Shown piece by piece: positions 34,615-43,505 of a stretch of 64,000 nt of DNA. The stretch comes from SZUA-442 sp963753185 (GTDB taxonomy: Bacteria > Actinomycetota > Acidimicrobiia > Spongiisociales > UBA5794), in contig CAVWBO010000007.1 of assembly GCA_963753185.1 (NCBI GenBank), positions 2,108,001-2,172,000 on the forward strand. Direction: 5' to 3'. The translations under genes were made by a program, and so were the position numbers. The notes beneath the pieces are model-generated. The model had not been told where the DNA came from and did not search any database. It saw only the letters and a list, made by a program, of their open reading frames with translations. The first letter of the stretch is position 1. Each line of letters starts with the position of its first letter.

Positions 34615-35379
34615 CTACTTCTTCAGGTATCCGCCGTCGATGGTGATGGTGTCCGCCGTATGCCAGCGTGACGCATCGGACGCGAGGTACACAGCGATGC
34701 CCGCGAAGTCATCCGGTTGCCCCCATCTGCCGAGGGGTACTCGCGGCAGCACGTTGTCGGTGAAGCGATCGCCCTCGATGAACCCGTCGGTCATGCCGGT
34801 CACGACCCACCCCGGCGCGATCGCGTTGGCACGGATGCCGTACTTCCCGAACTCGACGGCGATTCCCTGTACGAGTGCCCTGACGCCTGCCTTCGTCGCG
34901 GCGTAGTGCTCTCCGCGGGGGAAGCCGAAGTCCGCGGAAACCGAGGACGTGACGACGAGCGAACCTCCTCCACGTTCCTTCATGTGGTTCACGGCCTCAC
35001 GGAAGGTCCAGAACACACCGTCCATATTCACTCGAAACATCCACCTCCACTCCTCCGTCGTCATGTCTCCGAAGGGGGTCGCCCCTGCTCCGACGCCGGC
35101 GTTCGCGAACACGGAGTCGACGTGGCCGAATGCGGCCATGGATGCAGCGAACGCCTCGACGACCTCCTCCTCGACCCCGACGTCGACCTTCAGCGCGAGC
35201 GTTTCGTGACCGTGCGATGCGATGAGGTCGATGGCCGTCGCGTTGCGCTCCTCATTGCGACCCCAGATCACCACGGTGGCGCCCGCTGCAGCCAGACCGT
35301 TCGCGATGCCAAGGCCGATTCCCCCGTTCCCGCCGGTCACGATCGCAACCTTGCCGGTCAGGTCGAACAGGTCGGTCAT
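34615..35379 (-). CDS. SDR family oxidoreductase (3-oxoacyl-ACP reductase-like)
   Basis: A 254-residue classical SDR. It has the N-terminal VAIVTGGNGGIGLGIANGLA, NAGVGAGATPFGDM, VVTSSVSADFG, the active-site HYAATKAGVRALVQG and the C-terminal ITIDGGYLKK. It is upstream of, and on the same strand as, the HSD-like SDR (61-nt gap) and diverges from the secreted nuclease. The substrate is unknown; sugar-acid and oxoacyl reductases both look like this. Confidence 0.87.
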   Translation of the reverse strand: MTDLFDLTGKVAIVTGGNGGIGLGIANGLAAAGATVVIWGRNEERNATAIDLIASHGHETLALKVDVGVEEEVVEAFAASMAAFGHVDSVFANAGVGAGATPFGDMTTEEWRWMFRVNMDGVFWTFREAVNHMKERGGGSLVVTSSVSADFGFPRGEHYAATKAGVRALVQGIAVEFGKYGIRANAIAPGWVVTGMTDGFIEGDRFTDNVLPRVPLGRWGQPDDFAGIAVYLASDASRWHTADTITIDGGYLKK

Positions 35380-35501
35380 CGTTCCTCCATCGTTGCTCTG
35401 GTCGGTGGGGGTCGATACTAGATCCGGGGATCCGACGCCGTTCGTCCTCCTCGACGTTCGCGATGATCCCAGTTCGGGATTACGGGTCCTACCGTTGCGC
35501 C

Positions 35502-36440
35502 ATGTCGAGGATCTGGATCCCGGTGATCGTCACGCTCGCCCTCTTCGGTGCGGCGTGTGACACGAGACCCCAGGCTCCCGAGTTCCAGACCACCACGAGT
35601 TCGACGTCGACGACCCTTCCTGGTGGCTCGTCGACACCCACCACTATGCCGTCCCTGCCGCCTCCGGACGAGCGCGTCATCGGGAGTGTGTCGGCGGTCA
35701 CCGACGGCGACACGATGACCGTGCTCATCGGCGGTTCGGAGACGGTCGTTCGCCTCCTCGGAGTGAACGCCCCCGAACTCACAGAGTGCTGGGGACCGGA
35801 ATCCGGTTCCGCGCTGACCAATCTGGTTCTCGGGCGAGACGTCGTCCTCGTCGAGGATGACGAACCGACTGACGAGTTCGGACGGGCCCTTCGATTCGTG
35901 CTCGTCGTCGATGGGGATGCCGTCGAGTTCGTCAACGCGCGGCTCGTCGCCGACGGGAACGCCGTTTCCGTTCAGAATGGCAACCCCTATGCCTCGATGA
36001 TGAAACAGAGCGAGGCGAGGGCGTTCCAATCGGGGAAGGGGATGTGGGGTACGCTCGCGTGCGGTTCGGGAGAGGGTGTCACCACCGATCGACCGGTCGT
36101 GAGGGTCGCTGAGCTGAACCACGATCCGCAGGGCCCTGACGACGCAGCCCTCGATGAGGAGTACATCGTCATCGAGAACGAGGGCTACGCAGCGGTACCC
36201 ATGGACCTGTGGGTCATCAGGGATGAGAGCTCGACCAACCGGCTCACGTTCCCGAGGGGAACGACGATCGACGTCGGTGGCACGATCACGGTCGTCACCG
36301 GTTGCACCGGGGGGCCGCTCGGCGCAATCCACTGGTGCTCGGAGACTCCGGTGTGGTCGAACGGTGGCGACACCGCGATCGTGACGGACTCCCTCGGGAA
36401 CGTTGTGATCTGGTACACCTACTCGGGCGACGGGGAGTGA
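35502..36440 (+). CDS. Secreted thermonuclease-like lipoprotein with lamin-tail domain
   Basis: A 312-residue protein. A lipoprotein signal ends in FGAAC (Cys about 19); a Thr/Ser linker follows. The staphylococcal-nuclease domain (about 60-195) has VIGSVSAVTDGDTMTVLIGG, RLLGVNAPEL and the YASMMKQSEARAFQSGKGMW segment with expected Arg/Glu residues. A C-terminal lamin-tail domain (about 205-310; RVAELNHDPQGPDDAALDEE then YIVIENEG) often anchors secreted nucleases to the envelope. It likely cleaves extracellular DNA or RNA for nutrition or defence. The start at 35502 puts the signal peptide directly at the N-terminus. Confidence 0.86.
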   Translation: MSRIWIPVIVTLALFGAACDTRPQAPEFQTTTSSTSTTLPGGSSTPTTMPSLPPPDERVIGSVSAVTDGDTMTVLIGGSETVVRLLGVNAPELTECWGPESGSALTNLVLGRDVVLVEDDEPTDEFGRALRFVLVVDGDAVEFVNARLVADGNAVSVQNGNPYASMMKQSEARAFQSGKGMWGTLACGSGEGVTTDRPVVRVAELNHDPQGPDDAALDEEYIVIENEGYAAVPMDLWVIRDESSTNRLTFPRGTTIDVGGTITVVTGCTGGPLGAIHWCSETPVWSNGGDTAIVTDSLGNVVIWYTYSGDGE

Positions 36441-36477
36441 TGTCGGTCGACCGTCCGATGCACATGGAGGCCGGGGT

Positions 36478-38026
36478 TCACAGACGCCTCGTCACCGACT
36501 TCATCTCCATGAAGAGCCTCAGGTAGTCCGGGCCACCGGCCTTTGCGTTGCTGCCGGACATGTTGAAACCGCCGAAGGGCTGGACACCGACGAGGGCTCC
36601 GGTGATCTTCCGGTTCAGGTACAGGTTCCCGACGTGGAACTCCCGCCTCGCGCGCTCGAGCCGTTGCTCGTCGCCCGAGTGCAGCCCGCCCGTAAGACCG
36701 AACTCCGTTCCGTTCGCGACGTCGAGCGCCTCGTCGAAGTCGTTGACGACGATGACCGAGAGGACGGGGCCGAAGATCTCATGCTGGGCGAGCCTGCCGA
36801 GCGGATCGACACCGTCGAAGATCGTGGGCTCGATGTAGAAGCCTCCATCCCTGTCGATCGGCCTGCCGCCCATCACGAGGGTCGGCCTCCTCGCGTCCCC
36901 TGTCGATCTCCGACAGGACGGCGCGGTGCTGCGCCGCAGAGATCACGGGTCCGACAGCGTGGTTCTCGGACGCAGGACCCACGGAGAGCTGGGAGGCGAT
37001 ACCGACCACACGCTCCAGCAGCTCGTCGTGAACGGAGGAGAACACGATGAGGCGCGAGCACGCCGAGCACTTCTGGCCCTGGAAACCGAACGCCGACCGC
37101 ACGACGTCCGCCGCAGCGACGTCGAGGTCGCACGTGTCGTCGACGATCAGGGCATCCTTGCCCCCCATCTCCATGTACGCGCGCTTGAGCCACTTCTGGC
37201 CGGGCCGCACGATCGCCGAGCGCTCGGCGATCCGGAGCCCGACCTCCTTGGATCCCGTGAAGTTCACGAACCGCGTCCTGGGATGATCGACGAGCGCGTC
37301 CCCGATGGTGCCTCCGGACCCCGGCAGGAAATTGACGACACCGGGCGGAAGGCCGGCTTCCTCGAGGATCTCCATGAACCCCCATCCGACCATCGGGGTG
37401 TTCGAAGCCGGCTTGAGCACCACGGTGTTGCCTGCCGCCACCGGGCCGATCGTCATCCCGACGAGGATCGCGAGCGGGAAGTTCCACGGGGGGATCACCA
37501 CACCGGCACCGATGGGTTGGAGCCAGGACTCGTTCGTCTCCCCGGGGTACGAGTGGACAGGGACGGGTTCGGCCATGGCGAGTGCCTGATGCGCGTAGTA
37601 GCGACAGAAATCGACCGCCTCGGCGACGTCCGCCTCGGCCTCAGCCCAGTTCTTGCCTGCTTCGAACGTCTGCCAGGCAGCAAACGAGTACGTCCGCTCC
37701 GAGATCAGGTCGCCGACCCGATGGATGAGACCGGCACGCTCCTCAGCCGTCCTGCGGGACCATGGACCGAACGCGTCCCATGCTGCTGCAATCGCGGCAT
37801 CTGCATGCGCGACATCTGCCGATGCCGTCGTCCCGACCAACCGGTCGGGAAGGGACGGGTCGATGGATTCGATCGTCGTCTTCGTGGTCACACGTTCGCC
37901 ACCGATGACCAGGGGCGCAGCGCCGCCGAGGGAAGCCTCGACGGCAGCGAGGGACTCCCGGTACCGGGTTGCCTGGGTGTCGTCCGTGAAGTCGGAGTAC
38001 GGTTGTGGCCGATAGGGTTGAAGCAC
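36478..38026 (-). pseudogene. pruA: L-glutamate gamma-semialdehyde dehydrogenase (PruA/RocA), one frameshift
   Basis: The N-terminal part (GTG at 38026 preceded by AGGAGG) has LVIGGERVTTKTTIESIDPS, GAGVVIPPWNFPLAI, LKPASNTPMVGWGFME, FTGSKEVGLRI and FGFQGQKCSACSRLIV, with the catalytic Cys in GQKCSA. The C-terminal part, in another frame from about 36880, has DRDGGFYIEPTIFDGV, EIFGPVLSVIVV and LYLNRKITGALVGVQPFGGF. Total length is 1549 nt; removing one C/G from the GGG at 36879-36881 gives about 515 residues. The enzyme oxidises glutamate semialdehyde from proline to glutamate. An error base is the simplest explanation. Confidence 0.85.
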
Positions 38027-38146
38027 CTGTCCTCCTGGAAACGCTCGATCCTGCTGCCCCAAGGGTACGTGCCCACCCGTCGGTGTGCCCTCCATGACTC
38101 CCAACAACTGCTGAAGTCGGCAGCGGAATCACCCGATACCCTCTCC

Positions 38147-38515
38147 GTGGATCAACATGTGCTCGTTATCGAGGACTCGGCGTCCGTCAGGCGCCTCATC
38201 GAGGTCTGCCTGCGCGTGCTCGGCGTCACCGTGTCCTCAGCCGACGATGGTGTCAGCGGCCTCGCCGCCATCCGCGAGGTTCGCCCAGACGCCGTCGTGC
38301 TCGACATCGGGCTTCCCGGGCTCGACGGGTGGGAGGTCCTCCGTCAGCTCCGCGACGACCACGAGACGTCGTCGATCAAGGTCCTCGTGCTCACCGCCCA
38401 CGCCCAGCCCGAGATGGCCGACAAGGCAGAGCGCGGCGGTGCGGACAGCTTCATGACGAAGCCCTTCCGGCCCCTCGACCTGCGCGTCCAGGTCGAGAAG
38501 CTCCTCGCTGGCTGA
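38147..38515 (+). CDS. Single-domain response regulator (CheY-like)
   Basis: A 122-residue receiver domain with the acidic pair VIEDSAS (Glu-Asp near residues 9-10), the phosphoacceptor Asp about 53 in VVLDIGLPGLDGWEVL, the Thr in LVLTAHAQ and the Lys in SFMTKPFRP. No output domain is present. GTG at 38147 and GTG at 38159 are both possible starts. It is divergent from the proline-catabolism gene. As an orphan receiver it may take phosphate from a remote kinase such as the one at 2727, but nothing in the sequence links them. Confidence 0.88.
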   Translation: MDQHVLVIEDSASVRRLIEVCLRVLGVTVSSADDGVSGLAAIREVRPDAVVLDIGLPGLDGWEVLRQLRDDHETSSIKVLVLTAHAQPEMADKAERGGADSFMTKPFRPLDLRVQVEKLLAG

Positions 38516-38575
38516 TTCGGGGACTCACCGCCGCTGACACGCTGGTGGTCCGTAGTCTTACCGGATGCTTCCGGG

Positions 38576-39508
38576 ATGCACGTCGTGCCAACCGCCCTCC
38601 TGATCGCCAATCCGTCGGCCTCGCAGTTCACCGGCGGTGGATTCCGACAGATCAGGGCCACACTCGCTCGTAACTACGATCTCGCCACCGAGTGGCCCGT
38701 CAGCGCGGTCGAGGCCGAGATCGCCGCACGAACAGCGACCGAGCGCGGCGTCGATGCCGTGTTCGCCATGGGCGGCGACGGCGTCGCACACCACGTCGCG
38801 AATGCGCTCGTCGGGACGCCGACAGCGCTCGGCCTCATACCCGTGGGGACGACCAACGTCCTTGCCCGGATCCTCGGCCTGCCCATGAAGCCAACAGGAG
38901 CCGCAGAGGCAGCCATCACGTACACGCCGCTCGCTACCCGCATGGTCCGGATCGACGCCGAGACGGTCGTCGGCCAGGTCACCAGACATGCGACATTCTC
39001 CGTCGGATTCGGATTCGACGCTGATGTCGTCGAGGTGGCCGAGTCCCGCCCGTTCGCCAAGAGCCGATTCGGTGGTCTCTACTACGCATCCACCGCCGTC
39101 ACGCGATTGATCTCGACATGGCGATCAGAGCAACCGAACATTCGGATGGAGTCGGGTGGCCGCCGGTTCGACGCAGTCGCTGCCTTGACCCAGGTCCATG
39201 ACCCCTACACCTACTTCGGTCGGTTCCCGCTTCGGCTGACCTCGAGTCCGTCCAACGGAGTCGCGACGCTCGCTGCGAACGACCTCGGGGTACGGCGCGC
39301 TGCTGAGATCTTCTCGAGGGCGGCCGTCGGCATTGACCACAGACCGGCAACGGGCATCTGCGTGTGGCAGGACTACGAGTCACTCAGCCTCGAGGCCGAC
39401 CCCGTCGCACCATTCCAGGCCGACGGCGAGATGCTCGGCCATGCCCATTCCGCGACCCTGTCACCCGTCGAGGACGCGGTCCTCGTCCTCCGCCCCGACA
39501 TTCGTTGA
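38576..39508 (+). CDS. Diacylglycerol kinase-like lipid kinase (DgkB/YegS family)
   Basis: A 310-residue protein with an N-terminal LLIANPSASQFTGGG, the catalytic-domain motif FAMGGDGVAHHVANALVGTP and GLIPVGTTNVLARILGLP. The GGDG motif binds nucleotide in diacylglycerol and sphingosine-type kinases. The C-terminal part has the expected beta-sandwich features, ending near DGEMLGHAHS. It probably phosphorylates diacylglycerol at the inner membrane face for lipid turnover. The 3' end overlaps the convergent MscS gene by 48 bp. A GTG at 38585 could be an alternative start. Confidence 0.87.
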   Translation: MHVVPTALLIANPSASQFTGGGFRQIRATLARNYDLATEWPVSAVEAEIAARTATERGVDAVFAMGGDGVAHHVANALVGTPTALGLIPVGTTNVLARILGLPMKPTGAAEAAITYTPLATRMVRIDAETVVGQVTRHATFSVGFGFDADVVEVAESRPFAKSRFGGLYYASTAVTRLISTWRSEQPNIRMESGGRRFDAVAALTQVHDPYTYFGRFPLRLTSSPSNGVATLAANDLGVRRAAEIFSRAAVGIDHRPATGICVWQDYESLSLEADPVAPFQADGEMLGHAHSATLSPVEDAVLVLRPDIR

Positions 39509-40372
39509 CGTGGCGTCGCGTGTCACGAGGTTGACATACTGGAACGGGATCTCGATCCCTTCACGGTCGAGGCGCTGCTTGATGAGCTTCAGGAACCCTC
39601 GCTTGACCTGCCATCGCTCGTCGCTGACCGTCGTGAGGACGAGGCGGATGTTCACGGACGAGGCATCGAGGCGATCGACGCCGAGCATCGATGGCGGCTC
39701 CAGGAAGGTTTCCCTCCACTCCTCGGAAGCGAACATGAGCGAGGCCTCGTCCGCGATCACCTCCATCGCCCGATCGAGGTCGGTGTCGTAGGAGACGGGG
39801 ACGTCGACCACCACCCTGGAGAACCCGGACGTCATGTTCGAAGCGACCTGAATCTGGCCGTTCGGGACGAAGTGGCGGTTTCCGTCGAGGTCCCTCAAGA
39901 CCGTCGAGCGCAGTGTTATGGCTTCGACGCTTCCCGACACGTCAGCGATCTTGACGACGTCGCCGACCGAGTACTGGTCCTCGACGAGGACGAAGAAGCC
40001 GCCGATCACATCCCTGACGAAATCCTGGGCACCGAATCCGATTGCGACGCCGATCGTCGTGCCGACGGCGAGGAGGGGCGTCATCGGGATGCCCCAGATC
40101 GCCATGACGGTCAGGACTGCGATGGCCCATATTGCAAGGGAGATCACCATCCTCACGACATCCGTGATGGTCCTCAGCCTCTTGGCCTGTTCGCGCTGTT
40201 CGTGATCGTCCGACAGTGCGTAGCGTTCCTCGACCCTGGCCATCCATCGCCGTATAGCGATGCGTACCGATACGAGGACGGCTGCACTCACGACGATGAC
40301 CGCGATGGTTGCGCCGATCTCGGCACCCCAATCGGATATCGCGGTCTCGATGAAGTCCGTGATTGCTTCCAT
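39461..40372 (-). CDS. Small-conductance mechanosensitive channel (MscS family)
   Basis: A 303-residue channel with three membrane helices (about 12-35, 65-85, 90-125). The pore-lining helix contains GTTIGVAIGFGAQDFVRDVI, followed by GGFFVLVEDQYSVGDVVKIA and the beta domain RDLDGNRHFVPNGQIQVASN. The length matches short MscS proteins. It opens under membrane tension. It lies 7 nt after two dynamin-like GTPase genes on the same strand, so all three are probably one operon. ATG at 40372 is the first sensible start. Confidence 0.9.
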   Translation of the reverse strand: MEAITDFIETAISDWGAEIGATIAVIVVSAAVLVSVRIAIRRWMARVEERYALSDDHEQREQAKRLRTITDVVRMVISLAIWAIAVLTVMAIWGIPMTPLLAVGTTIGVAIGFGAQDFVRDVIGGFFVLVEDQYSVGDVVKIADVSGSVEAITLRSTVLRDLDGNRHFVPNGQIQVASNMTSGFSRVVVDVPVSYDTDLDRAMEVIADEASLMFASEEWRETFLEPPSMLGVDRLDASSVNIRLVLTTVSDERWQVKRGFLKLIKQRLDREGIEIPFQYVNLVTRDATSTNVGAEDEDRVLDG

Positions 40373-40379
40373 CGTCGCC

Positions 40380-41282
40380 TTACCTCCCTGCCACGTGGTG
40401 ATACAAGGCGAACGCTTCGACGCCCAACCATACGAAGGTCGCGCGTGCAAGGGCCACATCGTCGCGAGAACGGTCCCCCATCTCGCGCGTGTCGACGGAC
40501 CCGCATGCCTTCCACCCGTCGTTCGCGACAGACCGGGTGTCGAGGGCGAGCTTCGCGATCGCTGCCGCCTTTGTGTCCCAACGCTCGGCAAGCGCAGTTG
40601 CAAGGTCGGCGACGTCAGCGGTCTCGAGGTCGACCGCCGTCGAACCCACGACACGCGGTGACGTGAACCCGTCCTCGGTGAGGTGACCGTTCAGGCTGGA
40701 GATCGCCGACTCGACCTCCTCACCCAAGCGGTCGATCTGGTTCAGCACGAAGAGGAACTGCTCCTCGTACCGCGTCATGGTCGCCAGGAAATCATCGTGC
40801 AGAATCGGGTCTGCGTATTTCTCCGGATCCACGACCCACACCACGACGTCGACGACGGGAAGCACCTCAGACACGATGTGTCGATGCGCCTCGACGATGC
40901 TGTCGAAGTCGGGGAGGTCCACGAGGACGAGGGAGTTCGCACCGTCGTGGGCGACGTGACGGTCGATACCGAGGGCCGACCACAGTGGTCCCAGATCCAC
41001 GTACGGATCGTCCTTGAAGACGGCGAGCGCATCCGATGTCGTCGGACGAACGACACCGGTCGTCACGAGTTCCTCACCGACGAGGGCGTTCAGGAGGGAT
41101 GACTTACCGGAGCCCGTCCCTCCCGCGAGCGCCACGACGAGGACGTCACCGATGAATCCGGTGCGCGTGCGGAGTCGTGACGCGAGGGTCGTCATCGAGC
41201 GCGTGGTGGCTTCGTCGAGGACGGCTTCGCTGCGTGCGATCGCGAGATCGAGCGTGTCGAGCACCGATCTCACATCAGGCAC
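40380..41282 (-). CDS. Dynamin-like / ribosome-binding-type GTPase, shorter paralogue
   Basis: A 300-residue P-loop GTPase. G1 is LAGGTGSGKSSLLNALVG, a Thr-rich switch region RPTTSDALAVF follows, G3 is LVLVDLPDFDSIVEAH, and G4 is VLNQID. The fold resembles YfjP/dynamin-family GTPases. It starts inside the end of the neighbouring larger GTPase (8-bp overlap), and both carry the same VVRPTT switch sequence. The C-terminus is hydrophobic (FVWLGVEAFALYHHVAG), possibly for membrane contact. The exact substrate is unknown. Confidence 0.82.
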   Translation of the reverse strand: MPDVRSVLDTLDLAIARSEAVLDEATTRSMTTLASRLRTRTGFIGDVLVVALAGGTGSGKSSLLNALVGEELVTTGVVRPTTSDALAVFKDDPYVDLGPLWSALGIDRHVAHDGANSLVLVDLPDFDSIVEAHRHIVSEVLPVVDVVVWVVDPEKYADPILHDDFLATMTRYEEQFLFVLNQIDRLGEEVESAISSLNGHLTEDGFTSPRVVGSTAVDLETADVADLATALAERWDTKAAAIAKLALDTRSVANDGWKACGSVDTREMGDRSRDDVALARATFVWLGVEAFALYHHVAGR

Positions 41283-42570
41283 GGCTCGACGCCGATCTGA
41301 ACTCGTCCGACATGGTCAGCAGGTCGCCGGGCGCGTAGGAGTTGAGTCCTGCGACGACGTCGAGCCACTCCCCCCTGCGGCGAGCGACCGCACCGCCGAG
41401 GACGGCTTCGAGGTCGGACCGGCACACAGCGGCGGTCCCAGCCAGCCGACTGCCCATCACCCTCCGCATGCGCCTCGGCACCTCGACGGATGCGTTGATG
41501 GATCTGCGCCACGCGAACCGGTCAAGCATCTCGTTCGTGGATCGCTTCCACAGCCTGTTCCTTGCCTCGTCGCGGAACGCGGAGCGACATCCCTCCATCC
41601 AGGCATCGAGGTCACGTGCGACGCCATCGGCGTCGAACGATCCGAGTTGCACGCGGATCCGAGCGGCGAGATCGGAGCCGGTGTCCTCCACGATCTGGCC
41701 GTCGAGATGCTCGATGGCCCTGCGAACCTCGGCGGTGAGCTCATCCCTCGTCAGTGCCCAGTCGTCGTAGACGGTGAACACGGCTCCGGAGAGGCCCGCA
41801 TCGCCGACGCCCGTCACGGTCCGTTCGAGGCGAGCGAGCTCGGGCGCGATCGATCCGATCGCCTTCGCAACGAAGCGGCCACCCGCCGCCGCTGCATTTC
41901 GCAGCACGGTCGCGCGCTGATATCCCTGGGAGTCGATCGGAAGCGCGTCGAGCAGGTCACCGACGGCATCGATCACGGTTCCGCCCTCATCGAGCTGGAT
42001 GACCTCGGCACGGAGGGTCTCCCGAACCGAGGCGACGAGCGGATCGCGATCATCATCGGCGACCGCGATCCGATTCAGTACGACTGCCGAGGGTCGTCTG
42101 GATGGAATCTCGTCGAGGAGTGCGGCGAAGGAAGCGTCGGCGTAACGCGAGGGCGTCGCCACCACGACGACGAGATCAGCCGCAGCGACGGCCGCACGCA
42201 CCGCCTGTGGATCATGCTCCCACGCCGGGGTGTCGATGAGGAGGAGACCTGAGCGCATCGAGGGAACGTGGACGTACTCGGACTGGCTGGCGAGCGACAC
42301 CGGACCAGAGCCTCCGTACATCGTCGCGCGGGTCGTCGTCGGCCTGACGACACCGACGGACGCAACGTCGTGACCGACGACCGCGTTCACGATCGAGGAC
42401 TTCCCCGATCCCGAGCTTCCGACGAACGCGACCGTGGTCGGCACCACGTCGATCCGTTCGAGGGCGTCGAGCGTATTGAGTGAGTCGCTGAGCACACGGA
42501 GCTCATCGGTCGTCAGAGCGACGCGGGGAACCGAAGCCAGCGTTCGGCGGAAATCGGCGATCGACGTCAC
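41275..42570 (-). CDS. Dynamin-family GTPase, larger paralogue
   Basis: A 431-residue GTPase with G1 VGSSGSGKSSIVNAVVG, the switch sequence VGVVRPTTTRATMYGG, G3 LLIDTPAWEHD and a G4 VVLNRI that is weaker than the NxxD consensus. A long helical C-terminal half (about 225-420) resembles the stalk of small dynamin-like proteins. It overlaps the downstream GTPase gene by 8 bp. This pair, like IniA/IniC or LeoA-type pairs, may work as a heteromer remodelling the membrane; MscS follows in the same operon. Confidence 0.83.
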   Translation of the reverse strand: MTSIADFRRTLASVPRVALTTDELRVLSDSLNTLDALERIDVVPTTVAFVGSSGSGKSSIVNAVVGHDVASVGVVRPTTTRATMYGGSGPVSLASQSEYVHVPSMRSGLLLIDTPAWEHDPQAVRAAVAAADLVVVVATPSRYADASFAALLDEIPSRRPSAVVLNRIAVADDDRDPLVASVRETLRAEVIQLDEGGTVIDAVGDLLDALPIDSQGYQRATVLRNAAAAGGRFVAKAIGSIAPELARLERTVTGVGDAGLSGAVFTVYDDWALTRDELTAEVRRAIEHLDGQIVEDTGSDLAARIRVQLGSFDADGVARDLDAWMEGCRSAFRDEARNRLWKRSTNEMLDRFAWRRSINASVEVPRRMRRVMGSRLAGTAAVCRSDLEAVLGGAVARRRGEWLDVVAGLNSYAPGDLLTMSDEFRSASSRA

Positions 42571-42603
42571 GATCCCATTCCACCACAGGTGCCGTCCCTG
42601 ACG

Positions 42604-43467
42604 CTAGGTGAGACCCTCGAAGAGATCCGTCTCACCCTCCCGTACGGGCACCGACGAGGCGAGAAGCTCGAAGTCCTCCCACGGATACACCTCCTCCACG
42701 AGCTGTGTGGGCACTTCGAACCAGAAACCGTCAGGATCGACCTGCGTTCGATGGGCACGCAGCGCGTCCCTTCCCTGCTCGACGTAGCCGGTGACGTCGA
42801 TGCGGGTGATTCGACGTTCGACACCGTTGCCGAGGTCCATCCGATCGATCCCCATCCGATCAATCCAATGGGCGAACGGTGACTGACCCGTGCGCTCGAG
42901 CATCGCCGTGTGGAGTGCACCGATGCGGTCGATGGTGAACACGGGAGCGTACAGCTTCCCGATCTGCCACGGTGGACCCGCATCGGGGAATCGTTCCTCG
43001 TCCGCAGCGGCTCCGAACACATCGAGCGAGAGCCTGTGGATCGCAAGGTGATCGGGGTGCGGATAGAACTCGTGGTCGTCATAGCCGAGGACGATCTGGG
43101 GCTGGATCGCCCGCACGATTCGCACGAGGCGCTCGAGAACGGCTTCATGTGGCTGGTTGCACAGTGCCTCGGGTCTTGCATTGTCCTCGGAGTCTGGCAT
43201 TCCGGAGTCCCGATATCCGAGGAGCACGACATCGTCGTACCCGATGATGGCAGCTGCCTCTGCAAGTTCCGCCGCACGCACCTCGGGCAGCCGGAGCGCG
43301 ACCTCAGGGGTGTCCATGGCGGGGTTCAGGATGTCGCCTGCCTCACCACCGGTCGCGGTGACGAGCACGGCTCGCACACCTGCCGAGACGTACCGCGACA
43401 CCGTTGCCGCGCCCTTCGACGACTCATCGTCGGGATGGGCGTGGAGCGAGAGGAGTGTGCGTGGCAT
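42604..43467 (-). CDS. mca: Mycothiol S-conjugate amidase
   Basis: A 287-residue PIG-L/LmbE-fold zinc hydrolase. The motif LSLHAHPDDESSKGAATVSR (zinc ligands His, Asp, Asp) leads into VLVTATGGEAGDILNPAM, and HPDHLAIHR supplies the third zinc ligand. The GDILNPAM segment separates Mca from the biosynthetic deacetylase MshB. It cleaves mycothiol conjugates during detoxification. I prefer ATG at 43467 (MPRTLLSLHAHPDD); a CATACT -10-like element lies 7 nt upstream. An ATG at 43485 in the same frame would add six residues. Confidence 0.92.
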   Translation of the reverse strand: MPRTLLSLHAHPDDESSKGAATVSRYVSAGVRAVLVTATGGEAGDILNPAMDTPEVALRLPEVRAAELAEAAAIIGYDDVVLLGYRDSGMPDSEDNARPEALCNQPHEAVLERLVRIVRAIQPQIVLGYDDHEFYPHPDHLAIHRLSLDVFGAAADEERFPDAGPPWQIGKLYAPVFTIDRIGALHTAMLERTGQSPFAHWIDRMGIDRMDLGNGVERRITRIDVTGYVEQGRDALRAHRTQVDPDGFWFEVPTQLVEEVYPWEDFELLASSVPVREGETDLFEGLT

Positions 43468-43505
43468 CGCCGGGAGTATGGTCACATCCCCGCGCCACCG
43501 TGTCG

